NCBI RefSeq assembly: GCF_017573545.1
Contig: NZ_JAGEOK010000001.1
Span: 434,001-498,000 of the forward strand
Source: Actinomadura nitritigenes
Lineage (GTDB): Bacteria; Actinomycetota; Actinomycetes; Streptosporangiales; Streptosporangiaceae
Length of the DNA stretch: 64,000 nt
Reading direction: 5' to 3'
The position numbers and the translations under genes were made by a program. Each line of letters opens with the position of its first letter. Position 1 is the stretch's first letter. Below, piece by piece: positions 1 through 7,447 of the stretch. The notes under the pieces were generated by a model, which had not been told where the DNA came from, did not search any database, and worked only from the letters and a program-made list of their open reading frames with translations.

Positions 1-831
1 GCGCCGTTGCAGATCGCGATCCAGAAGGGCCTGTTCAAGGCCGAGGGCCTCACGGTCAGGACCCGCGTCGTCAGCGGCGGCGCCGAGGCCATCCCGCTGC
101 TGAAGAGCGGCCAGCTCGACATCACCTTCGGCAACTACGTGTCGCTGTTCACCGCGGCGTCCAAGGACCCCGGCTTCAAGCCGAAGGTCGTCGCCGACGG
201 CTTCCAGGGCGCGCCGAAGACCCACACGCTGATGGTGCGCGGCGACTCCCCCTACCGCACGATCAGGGACCTGGCCGGGAAGAAGATCGGCGTCAACACC
301 AAGCGCAACGTCAGCACGCTGCTGGTGCGCGCCGCCGGACAGGCGCAGGGCGTCACGTTCGACGAGGACAAGAACTTCGTCGAGATCCCGCCGCCCAACA
401 TGGAGGCGGCGCTGAAGAACAAGAGCGTCGACGCCGTCCAGGCGATCGAGCCGTTCGGCACGCAGATGGCGCGGTCGATGGGCGCGCGAATGGTCGCCGA
501 CCTGTCCAGCGGGCCGACCGCGCAGTTCCCGATCGCCGGGTACGCCGCCACGGCGAAGTTCGCCGGCAAGAACCCGAAGACGGTCGCCGCGTTCCAGCGC
601 GCGCTGGTCAAGGGCGAGGGCATGGCCGCCGACCGCAAGCTCGTCGAGCAGATCGTGCCCACCTACGCCAAGGGGATCGACGCGAACGTCGCCGCGACCA
701 TGAGCTACGGCACCTACCCGACCTCGCTCGACGCGACCCGGCTGCAGCGGGTGCCGGACGTCATGCAGCAGTTCGGGTACATCACCACGAAGATGGACGT
801 GAAGCCGCTGCTGCTGGCCCCGGCTTCATGA
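1..831 (+). CDS. NitT/TauT-type ABC transporter substrate-binding protein (5' end missing)
   Basis: The reading frame is open from base 1, so the N-terminus and lipoprotein or Tat signal lie upstream; 276 residues are visible. The fold is that of the SsuA/TauA/NMT1 binding proteins: 'GLFKAEGL' near the start, 'DITFGNYVSLF', then the 'DLAGKKIGVNT' stretch and 'IEPFGTQMA', all typical of extracytoplasmic proteins that capture sulfonates, nitrate, aromatic acids or thiamine precursors. The stop overlaps the start of the first permease (ATGA), so the gene is translationally coupled to its transporter. The ligand cannot be read from sequence. The FAD monooxygenase at the end of the operon makes an aromatic or sulfonate-like compound a reasonable inference only. 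Confidence 0.9.
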   Translation, partial: APLQIAIQKGLFKAEGLTVRTRVVSGGAEAIPLLKSGQLDITFGNYVSLFTAASKDPGFKPKVVADGFQGAPKTHTLMVRGDSPYRTIRDLAGKKIGVNTKRNVSTLLVRAAGQAQGVTFDEDKNFVEIPPPNMEAALKNKSVDAVQAIEPFGTQMARSMGARMVADLSSGPTAQFPIAGYAATAKFAGKNPKTVAAFQRALVKGEGMAADRKLVEQIVPTYAKGIDANVAATMSYGTYPTSLDATRLQRVPDVMQQFGYITTKMDVKPLLLAPAS

Positions 832-1604
832 CCCCTCGCCGCATCGCCCTCGGCGCGGCCGGAGCGGTCGTGGTGGTCGGCGTGCTCGAGGCGGTCAGCC
901 GTTCCGGCCTCGTGGACGAGACCTCCCTCCCCCCGGCCTCGACCGTGCTGAAGGAGGCCGGGAGGCTCGCCGCCGACCGCGAGTTCCTGGTGGACGTCGG
1001 CGCGACGGTGCGCGAATGGCTGCTCGGGCTGCTGCTCGCGGTGCTGGCCGCGGTGCCGCTGGGCGTGCTGCTCGGCTCGGTGCCGCTGCTCGGCACCGCC
1101 TCCCGCGCGCTGGTCGAGCTGTGCAGGCCCGTCCCGTCGGTCGCGCTGATCCCGCTGGCCACCCTGCTGTTCAGCTCGCCGGCGCAGACGAACCTGTCGC
1201 TGATCTTCTACGCCTGCCTGTGGCCGATCCTCGTCAACACCCTGTACGCGCTGCGCGACGTCGACCCGGTCGCCAAGGACACGCTGCGGGCGTTCGGGTT
1301 CTCGGCGCCGTCGGTGCTGTGGCGGGTGTCGCTGCCGAGCGCGGCCCCGTTCATCGCCACCGGCGTGCGGATCGCCGCCTCGGTCGCCCTCGTCGTGCTG
1401 ATCAGCACCGAGCTGCTGGTCGGCGGCGACGACGGCATCGGCATCTACCTGACCGAGACGCAGCAGGGCGGCGGGCGCACCGACCTGATGCTGGCCGGCG
1501 CGTGCTGGGCCGGGGTGCTCGGGCTGCTCGCCAACACCGCGCTGATCGCGCTGGAGCGGGTCGCGTTCCGCTGGCACGCCGCGCGGGTGGAGGGGATCGC
1601 ATGA
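828..1604 (+). CDS. ABC transporter permease, SsuC/TauC-like (first of two)
   Basis: A 258-residue integral membrane protein with an N-terminal helix, a periplasmic-type stretch ('ETSLPPASTV') and about five further helices, as usual for BPD_transp_1 permeases. The ATPase-coupling loop falls around 'DTLRAFGFSAPSVLWRVSLPSAAPFI', where the EAA-like signature is expected. The ATG overlaps the binding-protein stop by 4 bp and the gene itself overlaps the next permease by ATGA, so the four transporter genes form one operon. Two distinct permeases instead of one homodimeric gene point to a heterodimeric membrane channel. Confidence 0.92.
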   Translation: MTPRRIALGAAGAVVVVGVLEAVSRSGLVDETSLPPASTVLKEAGRLAADREFLVDVGATVREWLLGLLLAVLAAVPLGVLLGSVPLLGTASRALVELCRPVPSVALIPLATLLFSSPAQTNLSLIFYACLWPILVNTLYALRDVDPVAKDTLRAFGFSAPSVLWRVSLPSAAPFIATGVRIAASVALVVLISTELLVGGDDGIGIYLTETQQGGGRTDLMLAGACWAGVLGLLANTALIALERVAFRWHAARVEGIA

Positions 1605-2404
1605 GGATCGGCCGACCGGTCCGCGGGCTCGCCGAGCGGGTGTGGCTCGTCGCGCTCGCCGTGGCCGTCTGGCAGCTCGTCACGTCCGCGACGGACGAGA
1701 CGTACTTCCCGCCGCCCACCAGGATCATCGACGCGCTGCACGAGGTGTGGTTCTCCGGGCCCGCCTCGCACGCGTTCCTGACCGGCAACGCGGTGGACGA
1801 CTTCTCCAGCAGCCTCGCCCACCTGTTCGTCGGCTGGGCCGCCGCCGGCGCGGCCGGGGTGGCGATCGGCGCCGCGATCGGCCGTTCCCGGGTGCTGAAC
1901 GACCTGCTGGACCCGGTGCTGCAGTTCCTGCGCGCGGTTCCGCCGCCGACCCTGGTGCCGTTCTTCATCGTGGTGTTCCAGATCGGCACCACGATGCAGA
2001 TCGTCACGATCGCGTTCGGGGTGGTGTGGCCGGTCCTGCTGAACACCGCCGACGGCGTCCGCGCGGTGGACCCGCTCCAGCTGGACACGGCGCGGGTCTT
2101 CGGCATCTCCCGGCCCCGCCGGCTGCTGATGATCATCCTGCCGGCGGCGGCGCCGAAGATCTTCGCGGGGTTGCGCGTCGCGCTGTCGTTCGCGCTGATC
2201 CTCATGGTGCTGTCGGAGATCGTCGGCAGCACCACCGGCATCGGCGCCGAGCTGCTGGACGCTCAGCGCGCCTTCGAGCTGCCCACCATGTGGGCCGGGA
2301 TCGTCATGCTCGGCGTGCTCGGCCTGCTGTTCAACGGAGTCTTCATGGTCCTCGAACGGCGGCTGCTGGCGTGGCACACCGGCGCGCGGCGGCCGACGAA
2401 CTGA
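1601..2404 (+). CDS. ABC transporter permease, SsuC/TauC-like (second of two)
   Basis: A 267-residue permease paralogous to the preceding gene. The frame stays open far upstream, but the ATG at the ATGA overlap with the previous stop gives the natural N-terminus 'MRIGRPVRGLAERVW' followed by the first helix; longer starts would run antisense-like sequence through the neighbour. Visible features are 'YFPPPTRIIDAL' after helix 1 and the coupling loop 'DTARVFGISRPRRLLMIILPAAAPKIF'. It should pair with the previous permease to form the translocation pore and dock onto the ATPase encoded 25 bp downstream. Confidence 0.9.
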   Translation: MRIGRPVRGLAERVWLVALAVAVWQLVTSATDETYFPPPTRIIDALHEVWFSGPASHAFLTGNAVDDFSSSLAHLFVGWAAAGAAGVAIGAAIGRSRVLNDLLDPVLQFLRAVPPPTLVPFFIVVFQIGTTMQIVTIAFGVVWPVLLNTADGVRAVDPLQLDTARVFGISRPRRLLMIILPAAAPKIFAGLRVALSFALILMVLSEIVGSTTGIGAELLDAQRAFELPTMWAGIVMLGVLGLLFNGVFMVLERRLLAWHTGARRPTN

Positions 2405-2429
2405 CACCCCCACAGAAAAGGCGTCCGCG

Positions 2430-3269
2430 ATGCTCCGGATCACCGGCCTCACGCACACCTACACCGGCGGGCACACCGCGCTCGACGGCCTCGACCTCAC
2501 CGTCCCGGACGGGCAGCTGCTCAGCATCGTCGGACCCTCCGGGTGCGGCAAGTCCACCCTGCTGCGCTGCATCGCCGGGCTGATCCGCCCGACCGGCGGC
2601 ACCCTGGAGATGCACGGCGCGCCGATCGACGGCGTGCCGGACGACCTCGCCGTGGTGTTCCAGGACTACAGCCGCTCGCTGTTCCCGTGGCTGACCGTCC
2701 GCGACAACGTGGCGATGCCGCTGCGCCGGCGCGGCGGTTCCCGGGCCGAGCGCCGCGCCGCCGCCGACGAGGCGCTGGAGTCGGTCGGCCTGCACGACGC
2801 GGGCCGCAAGTACCCGTGGCAGCTGTCGGGCGGCATGCAGCAGCGCGTGTCGATCGCGCGGGCCCTGGCCTACCGGCCGTCGCTGATGCTGATGGACGAG
2901 CCGTTCGGGTCGGTGGACGCCCAGACCCGGGAGGACCTCGAGGACCTGGTGCTGAGCGTGCACCGCGCCGGGAAGCTGACGATCCTGCTGGTCACCCACG
3001 ACATCGACGAGAGCGTCTACGTCGGCGACCGGGTGGTCGTCCTGAACCGGTCGCCGGCCCGGGTGCACGCCGACATCCCGGTGGGGCTGCCCGCGTCCCG
3101 GGACCAGATCGAGACCCGCGGGCTCCCCGAGTTCGTCCGGCTGCGCGCGGAGGTCGGGCGGCTGGTCCGCGGCGGCGCCCGCGTCCCGGGGGCCGCGCCC
3201 GCCGACGCGCACGCGGGCGAGCCCGCGGACGGGCCCACCGCGGCCGGCGAGCCGGAACCGGACAAATAA
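2430..3269 (+). CDS. ABC transporter ATP-binding protein, SsuB/TauB-like
   Basis: A 279-residue nucleotide-binding subunit. Walker A is GPSGCGKST (35-43), the Q-loop glutamine is in 'VVFQDYSRSLFPW', the ABC signature LSGGMQQR starts at 132, Walker B is LMLMDEP with D156/E157, and the H-loop is 'VTHDIDES'. The 'SLFPWLTV' segment after the Q-loop is typical of the nitrate/sulfonate/taurine importer subfamily. The last 40 residues are an Ala/Pro/Glu-rich tail without domain features. It follows the permeases after 25 bp and completes the importer. Confidence 0.95.
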   Translation: MLRITGLTHTYTGGHTALDGLDLTVPDGQLLSIVGPSGCGKSTLLRCIAGLIRPTGGTLEMHGAPIDGVPDDLAVVFQDYSRSLFPWLTVRDNVAMPLRRRGGSRAERRAAADEALESVGLHDAGRKYPWQLSGGMQQRVSIARALAYRPSLMLMDEPFGSVDAQTREDLEDLVLSVHRAGKLTILLVTHDIDESVYVGDRVVVLNRSPARVHADIPVGLPASRDQIETRGLPEFVRLRAEVGRLVRGGARVPGAAPADAHAGEPADGPTAAGEPEPDK

Positions 3270-3304
3270 CCGGAGACGGGCGCCGGATAAGAGATCATGA
3301 GGAC

Positions 3305-4567
3305 ATGCGCGTACTCATCGTCGGCGCCGGGATCGGCGGGCTGACCACCGCGTTGAGCCTGCACGCGGCCGGGATCGAGGCCCTCGTCGTGGACTCCGCA
3401 CGGCGGCTGCGGCCGCTCGGCGTCGGCATCAACCTGCTGCCGCACGCGGTCCGCGAGCTCACCGAGCTGGGCCTCGGCGAGGACCTCGCCGACATCGGCG
3501 TCCCGACCGCGGAAATGGTGCATTTCGACCGGTTCGGCGGGCGGATCTGGGGCGACCCGCGCGGCCGCGCGCTCGGCTACGACTGGCCGCAGTACTCCGT
3601 CCACCGCGGCGAGCTGCAGATGGCGCTGCTCGACGCGGTGCTGTCCCGGCTCGGCAAGGACGCCGTCCGCACCGGCACGGCGCTCGAAGGCTTCGAGCAG
3701 GACGCCGGCCGGGTGCGGGCGCGGCTGCTGGACCGGGCGACCGGCACCGCCGGCACGGTGACGGCGGACGTGCTGGTCGGCGCCGACGGCCTGCACTCCA
3801 CCGTCCGCGCGCAGCTGTACCCGGACGAGCCCGCGCCGCTGTGGAACGGCATCCGGATGTGGCGCGGCGTCACCGAGTCCGAGCCGTTCCTCACCGGCCG
3901 GACCCTCGCCGTCGCGGGCAGCAACGCCCGGTCGAAGATGGTCGTCTACCCGATCTCGATGCGCGCCGAGCGGCGCGGCCGGGCCCTGCTCAACTGGGTG
4001 GCCGAGGTCAAGCTCGAAGGGGACCGGCGCGCCGGCGCCGCCGACTGGAACCGCAAGGGCCGGCTGGAGGACGTCCTCCCCCACTTCGAGGACTGGACGT
4101 TCGACTGGCTGGACGTCCCGGCGCTGATCAAAGGCACCGCGGAGATCCTGGAGTACCCCATGGTGGACCGGGAGCCGCTGGACCGCTGGACGTTCGGCAG
4201 GGTCACCCTGGTCGGCGACGCGGCGCACCCCATGTACCCGATCGGCTCCAACGGCGGCTCCCAGGCCGTCCTGGACGCGCGCGTGCTGGCGTACGAGCTG
4301 GCCCGCGCCGCCGACCCGGCCGAGGGCCTGCTCCGCTACGAGCGCGAGCGCCGCGAGCCGGCCAACGCGGTCGTCCTGGCCTGCCGCGACATGCCGGCGG
4401 AGCGGATCCTGCGGATGGTGAGCGAGCGCGCGCCGGACGGCTTCGAGGCGATCGAGGACGTTCTGACCGCGGAGGAGCTGGTCAGAATGACCGGCGCCTA
4501 CCGCAGGACGTCGTTCGTCGACGCCGAGGCGCTCAACGGCCGCCCGTCGTACACGGTCGTAGGCTGA
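3305..4567 (+). CDS. FAD-dependent monooxygenase, salicylate hydroxylase-like
   Basis: A 420-residue class A flavoprotein hydroxylase. The Rossmann GxGxxG (GAGIGG) is at residues 7-12, an 'R.L.PLGVGINL' segment follows as in 3-hydroxybenzoate/salicylate hydroxylases, a 'VGADGLHSTVR' DG motif lies mid-protein, and the FAD ribityl-binding GD motif 'GDAAHPMYPIGSNGG' starts near 304. It should use NAD(P)H and O2 to hydroxylate a small, probably aromatic, substrate in the cytoplasm. The 35-bp gap after the ATPase gene suggests cotranscription with the importer, so the transporter may feed this enzyme. Substrate identity is not visible. Confidence 0.88.
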   Translation: MRVLIVGAGIGGLTTALSLHAAGIEALVVDSARRLRPLGVGINLLPHAVRELTELGLGEDLADIGVPTAEMVHFDRFGGRIWGDPRGRALGYDWPQYSVHRGELQMALLDAVLSRLGKDAVRTGTALEGFEQDAGRVRARLLDRATGTAGTVTADVLVGADGLHSTVRAQLYPDEPAPLWNGIRMWRGVTESEPFLTGRTLAVAGSNARSKMVVYPISMRAERRGRALLNWVAEVKLEGDRRAGAADWNRKGRLEDVLPHFEDWTFDWLDVPALIKGTAEILEYPMVDREPLDRWTFGRVTLVGDAAHPMYPIGSNGGSQAVLDARVLAYELARAADPAEGLLRYERERREPANAVVLACRDMPAERILRMVSERAPDGFEAIEDVLTAEELVRMTGAYRRTSFVDAEALNGRPSYTVVG

Positions 4568-4610
4568 CCCGCCGCCCGCGCGCTGCGCAGGATCAGCGCT
4601 CGGGGCCGGA

Positions 4611-5234
4611 TCAGCGCCCGGGGCCGGCGAGGGTCACGGCGGCCAGCAGCGCCTCGACGGCGCGGGTCGCGCGGTCGTACTGCGACGGGTCGTCGTGGAG
4701 GAGCGCGTGGGCGGCTCCGGTGCGGCAGACGGCGTCCAGCTCGAAGGCGAGCTGCGGGACGTCGGCGGACGCGTCGATGTCGCCGCGGTCCCGCGCCTCG
4801 TGCAGGCAGCGCTCCAGGAAGGCGCGCCAGTGGCGCTGGGACGCCGCGATGGCGTCACGGACGCGGCCGGGCCGGGCGTCGAACTCGGCCATCGTGGAGT
4901 GGAAGAAGCAGCCGCCGGGGAAGACCGGCTGCCGCTGGTAGCGCTGCCAGGCGTCCAGGAGCGCGCGGACGCGCCCGAGCCCCTCGGGGACGACGAGGGC
5001 GGGCTCCACGACGTGCTCGCGGAACACCTCGACGGCCGTGGCGACGGTCGCGAGCTGCAGCTCCTCCTTCGAGCCGAAGTGCGTGAAGACGCCGCTCTTG
5101 CTGATCCGCAGCTCGGTGGCGAGCCGCCCGATCGACAGTCCCTCCAGTCCCTCGGCCGAGGCGATGTCGGCGGCGCGGCCGAGGATGACCGCGCGCGTCC
5201 GCTCGCCCTTGAGGACCCGTCCGTCAGTGCTCAC
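4611..5234 (-). CDS. TetR/AcrR-family repressor of the adjacent MFS exporter
   Basis: A 207-residue regulator with the N-terminal helix-turn-helix 'GLSIGRLATELRISKSGVFTHFGSKEEL' (about 33-60) and a C-terminal ligand domain of the TetR_C type ('FPGGCFFHSTMAEFDARPG'). Two in-frame GTGs, at 5240 and 5234, are possible. The one at 5234 sits 7 nt after a -10-like hexamer, consistent with a leaderless message, and is preferred. An 18-bp near-palindrome between its own -35 and -10 implies autorepression. A second copy precedes the divergent MFS gene, so one repressor probably controls both directions and is released by a compound the pump exports. Confidence 0.9.
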   Translation of the reverse strand: MSTDGRVLKGERTRAVILGRAADIASAEGLEGLSIGRLATELRISKSGVFTHFGSKEELQLATVATAVEVFREHVVEPALVVPEGLGRVRALLDAWQRYQRQPVFPGGCFFHSTMAEFDARPGRVRDAIAASQRHWRAFLERCLHEARDRGDIDASADVPQLAFELDAVCRTGAAHALLHDDPSQYDRATRAVEALLAAVTLAGPGR

Positions 5235-5241
5235 GTTCACT

Positions 5242-5270
5242 AATCTGCACGACCGTTCGTGCAAAGTCAA
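5242..5270 (-). promoter_or_regulatory. Promoter of the tetR gene
   Basis: Reading leftward, TTGACT (complement of 5265-5270) is followed by a 17-bp spacer and CAGATT (complement of 5242-5247). The GTG at 5234 begins 7 nt further on, where transcription would be expected to start. The spacer holds most of an 18-bp operator-like palindrome (5246-5263). Confidence 0.6.
5246..5263. promoter_or_regulatory. TetR operator candidate 1
   Basis: TGCACGACCGTTCGTGCA is a palindrome with 16 of 18 positions symmetric. It lies between the -35 and -10 of the leftward tetR promoter, the expected place for autorepression. Its core ACGACCGTTCGT recurs before the MFS gene. Confidence 0.7.
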
Positions 5271-5310
5271 TCGTGCAAACCCCTTGACGGGAGGCCTGCT
5301 CGCAGAAGAG

Positions 5311-5328
5311 TGTACGACCGTTCGTTCT
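5311..5328. promoter_or_regulatory. TetR operator candidate 2
   Basis: TGTACGACCGTTCGTTCT repeats the core ACGACCGTTCGT of the upstream palindrome 65 bp away and lies just 5' of the MFS ribosome-binding site (GGAGG at 5334-5338). Binding here would block the rightward transcript. Confidence 0.65.
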
Positions 5329-5345
5329 TTTCTGGAGGACCTCCC

Positions 5346-6725
5346 ATGACCGCCACCACGGCGCCGCCCCTCACGGCGGGCGCGCGGCGGGACGTGCCCT
5401 GGCTCGCCGCCGGCGCGACGTTCCTGGCCATGCTCGACGCCACCGTCGCCAACCTCGCCGTCCCCGATCTGCACGCCGACTTCCCGGACGCCTCGCTGTC
5501 CGGCCTGACCTGGATCGTCACCCTCTACGCGGTGCTGTTCGCGGCGCTGCTCGCCCCCGCCGGCCGCCTCGCCGACCTCGTCGGGCGGCGCTCGCTCTAC
5601 CTGTGGGGCACCGGGCTGTTCACGCTCGCGTCCCTGGCCTGCGCCGCCGCGCCGAACGTGCCCGTCCTGCTCGCGACCCGCGGGGTGCAGGGCGCCGCCG
5701 CGGCCGCGATGATCCCGGCGTCGCTCGCGCTGCTGCTGCACGACACCCCCGCCGCGCGGCGCGCGGGCGCCATCGGGCTGTGGAGCGCGGCGGGCGCGTT
5801 CGCCGCCGCCGTCGGCCCCGGGCTCGGCGGAGTTCTCGTCGAGCAGTTCGGCTGGCGGGCGCTGTTCGTCATCAACGTCCCGTTCGGCCTGGTGATGCTG
5901 CTCGGCGGGCTCCGGCTGCCGCGCACCGCGGGCACCGCCGGGCGGCTGCCCGACCTCGCCGGGACGGTCCTGCTCGGCGCCGGCGTCGGCGGCATCGCGC
6001 TCGGCGTCACCCAGGCCGGCGACTGGTCCTGGACCGACGCCCGCACGCTCGCGCTGCTGCTCGGCGGCGCCGCCCTCGCCGCCCTGGCGCTGTGGCGGTC
6101 GGCCCGGCACCCCGTGCCCGCCCTGGAGATCGGGATGTGGCGCGCCCGCGGGTTCGCCCTCGCCAACACCGCCTCGTTCCTGTACGGGACGGCGCTGTAC
6201 TCCTGGCTGCTGCTCGGCGTCCTCTACCTGACCGGCGAGTGGCACTACTCGATCCTCAAGGCCGGGCTCGCCTCGACGCCCGGCGCGTTCACCGCCACCG
6301 CGGCGGCGATCGCGATGGGCCGCCTCACCGGCCGCATCGGCGTCCGTCCCGCCGTGTCGGGCGGCGCCCTGATCATGGTCGCGGCGGGGATCTGGGTGGT
6401 CGCCGGGCTGCCCGCCGAGCCGCACTTCCCCACCTTCTGGCTGCCGCTCGGACTGCTGGCCGGGACGGGCATGGGGATGGTCACCACCGGCACCGCGTCG
6501 GCCGCCGCGCTGTCGGCCGGCCCGCAGCGGTTCGCGGGCGCGACCGGCCTCAACACCACCGCCCGCCAGCTCGGCGGCGCCCTCGGCATCGCGGCGCTCG
6601 CCGCGATGCTGCCGGACCGCGCGGTGCACGGCGACTACACCGCCGTCTACCTGTTCTGCACCCTCGCCGCCGCGGGCGCCGGCCTCGCGGGGGCGTTCCT
6701 GACCGTCCGTCCGAGCACGTCCTGA
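5346..6725 (+). CDS. MFS multidrug exporter, DHA2 (EmrB/QacA) type
   Basis: A 459-residue transporter with the 14-helix layout of the DHA2 family. The first helix carries 'FLAMLDATVANLAVPDL' (motif D1-like), the loop between helices 2 and 3 has 'GRLADLVGRRSLYLWG' (motif A), and helix 5 has 'GPGLGGVLVEQFGWRALFVINVPFG' (motif C region). The ATG is chosen because GGAGG lies 7-8 nt upstream; in-frame starts further 5' fall inside the operator region. It should export a hydrophobic or cationic compound using the proton gradient, under control of the divergent TetR protein. Confidence 0.93.
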   Translation: MTATTAPPLTAGARRDVPWLAAGATFLAMLDATVANLAVPDLHADFPDASLSGLTWIVTLYAVLFAALLAPAGRLADLVGRRSLYLWGTGLFTLASLACAAAPNVPVLLATRGVQGAAAAAMIPASLALLLHDTPAARRAGAIGLWSAAGAFAAAVGPGLGGVLVEQFGWRALFVINVPFGLVMLLGGLRLPRTAGTAGRLPDLAGTVLLGAGVGGIALGVTQAGDWSWTDARTLALLLGGAALAALALWRSARHPVPALEIGMWRARGFALANTASFLYGTALYSWLLLGVLYLTGEWHYSILKAGLASTPGAFTATAAAIAMGRLTGRIGVRPAVSGGALIMVAAGIWVVAGLPAEPHFPTFWLPLGLLAGTGMGMVTTGTASAAALSAGPQRFAGATGLNTTARQLGGALGIAALAAMLPDRAVHGDYTAVYLFCTLAAAGAGLAGAFLTVRPSTS

Positions 6726-6736
6726 TGGGAGACGAC

Positions 6737-7447
6737 ATGACCGGGACGACACCCGCGGCCGCGCCCGCCGGGCCCCTGACCGAGTGGACCGACCCCGCCG
6801 TGCTGACCGCCGCCGAGGCCGCCGCGCTGCTGGCGGGCGCGCCGTGGAAGAGGATGGTGACGGTCGGCGACAGCGTCGCCGAGGGCGTCCGCGAACCGGT
6901 GCCCGGCTACCGCGACCTGTCCTGGACCGACCGCGTCGAGGAGGCGCTGGGCGCGGTGACGGACGGCTTCGCCGCGCTCAACCTCGGCCGCCGCGACCTC
7001 GTCGCCGCGCGCGTCGCCGCCGAGCAGCTCGTGCCCGCGCTGGAGTTCGGGCCCGACCTCGCGTTCGTGGTGGCGGGCGGCAACGACATGCTCCGCCCGC
7101 ACTTCGACGAGGACGAGGTGCGGCGCGAGCTGGCCGCGATGGTCGGCGCGTTCCGGTCCGCCGGCGCGGACGTCGCCACGATCGGGCTGCTGGACATCAC
7201 CGCCGCGGGGCTCGGCCCGGCCCGGTTCCGGGAGGTGCTGTCGGCGCGCACGCGGCGGCTGAACGAGCTGGCCGCCGAGGTCGCCGCCGAGCACGGCGCC
7301 TGCCACGTCGACAACCCGCCCGGCCACCCCGTCGCCGCCGATCCCGGCATCTACAGCGCCGACCGGCTGCACCTCAACGCCCGGGGGCACGCGTTCGCCG
7401 CCGCGAACACGGTCCGGGCGCTCGCCGCTCACTTGGCGTCGGCGTAG
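6737..7447 (+). CDS. SGNH/GDSL-family hydrolase
   Basis: A 236-residue enzyme with the four SGNH blocks: 'VTVGDSVAEGV' (catalytic Ser, block I), 'ALNLGRRD' (block II Gly), 'VVAGGNDML' (block III Asn) and 'SADRLHLNARGH' (block V Asp-x-x-His). No signal peptide is visible, so it is probably a cytoplasmic esterase or lipase-like acylhydrolase. An earlier ATG overlaps the MFS stop (TGATG at 6723-6727), but GGGAG five bases before the ATG at 6737 favours the shorter form. It is coupled to the exporter and shares its regulation; the substrate is unknown. Its 3' end overlaps the convergent polymerase gene by 19 bp. Confidence 0.85.
   Translation: MTGTTPAAAPAGPLTEWTDPAVLTAAEAAALLAGAPWKRMVTVGDSVAEGVREPVPGYRDLSWTDRVEEALGAVTDGFAALNLGRRDLVAARVAAEQLVPALEFGPDLAFVVAGGNDMLRPHFDEDEVRRELAAMVGAFRSAGADVATIGLLDITAAGLGPARFREVLSARTRRLNELAAEVAAEHGACHVDNPPGHPVAADPGIYSADRLHLNARGHAFAAANTVRALAAHLASA

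Noticed and set aside
4590..4626. Direct repeats of GGATCAGCGC(T/C)CGGGGCC after the monooxygenase, with a similar GGATCAGCGCCCGGG near 31709
   Set aside because: Short, GC-rich and without element boundaries; too few copies to call a dispersed repeat family.
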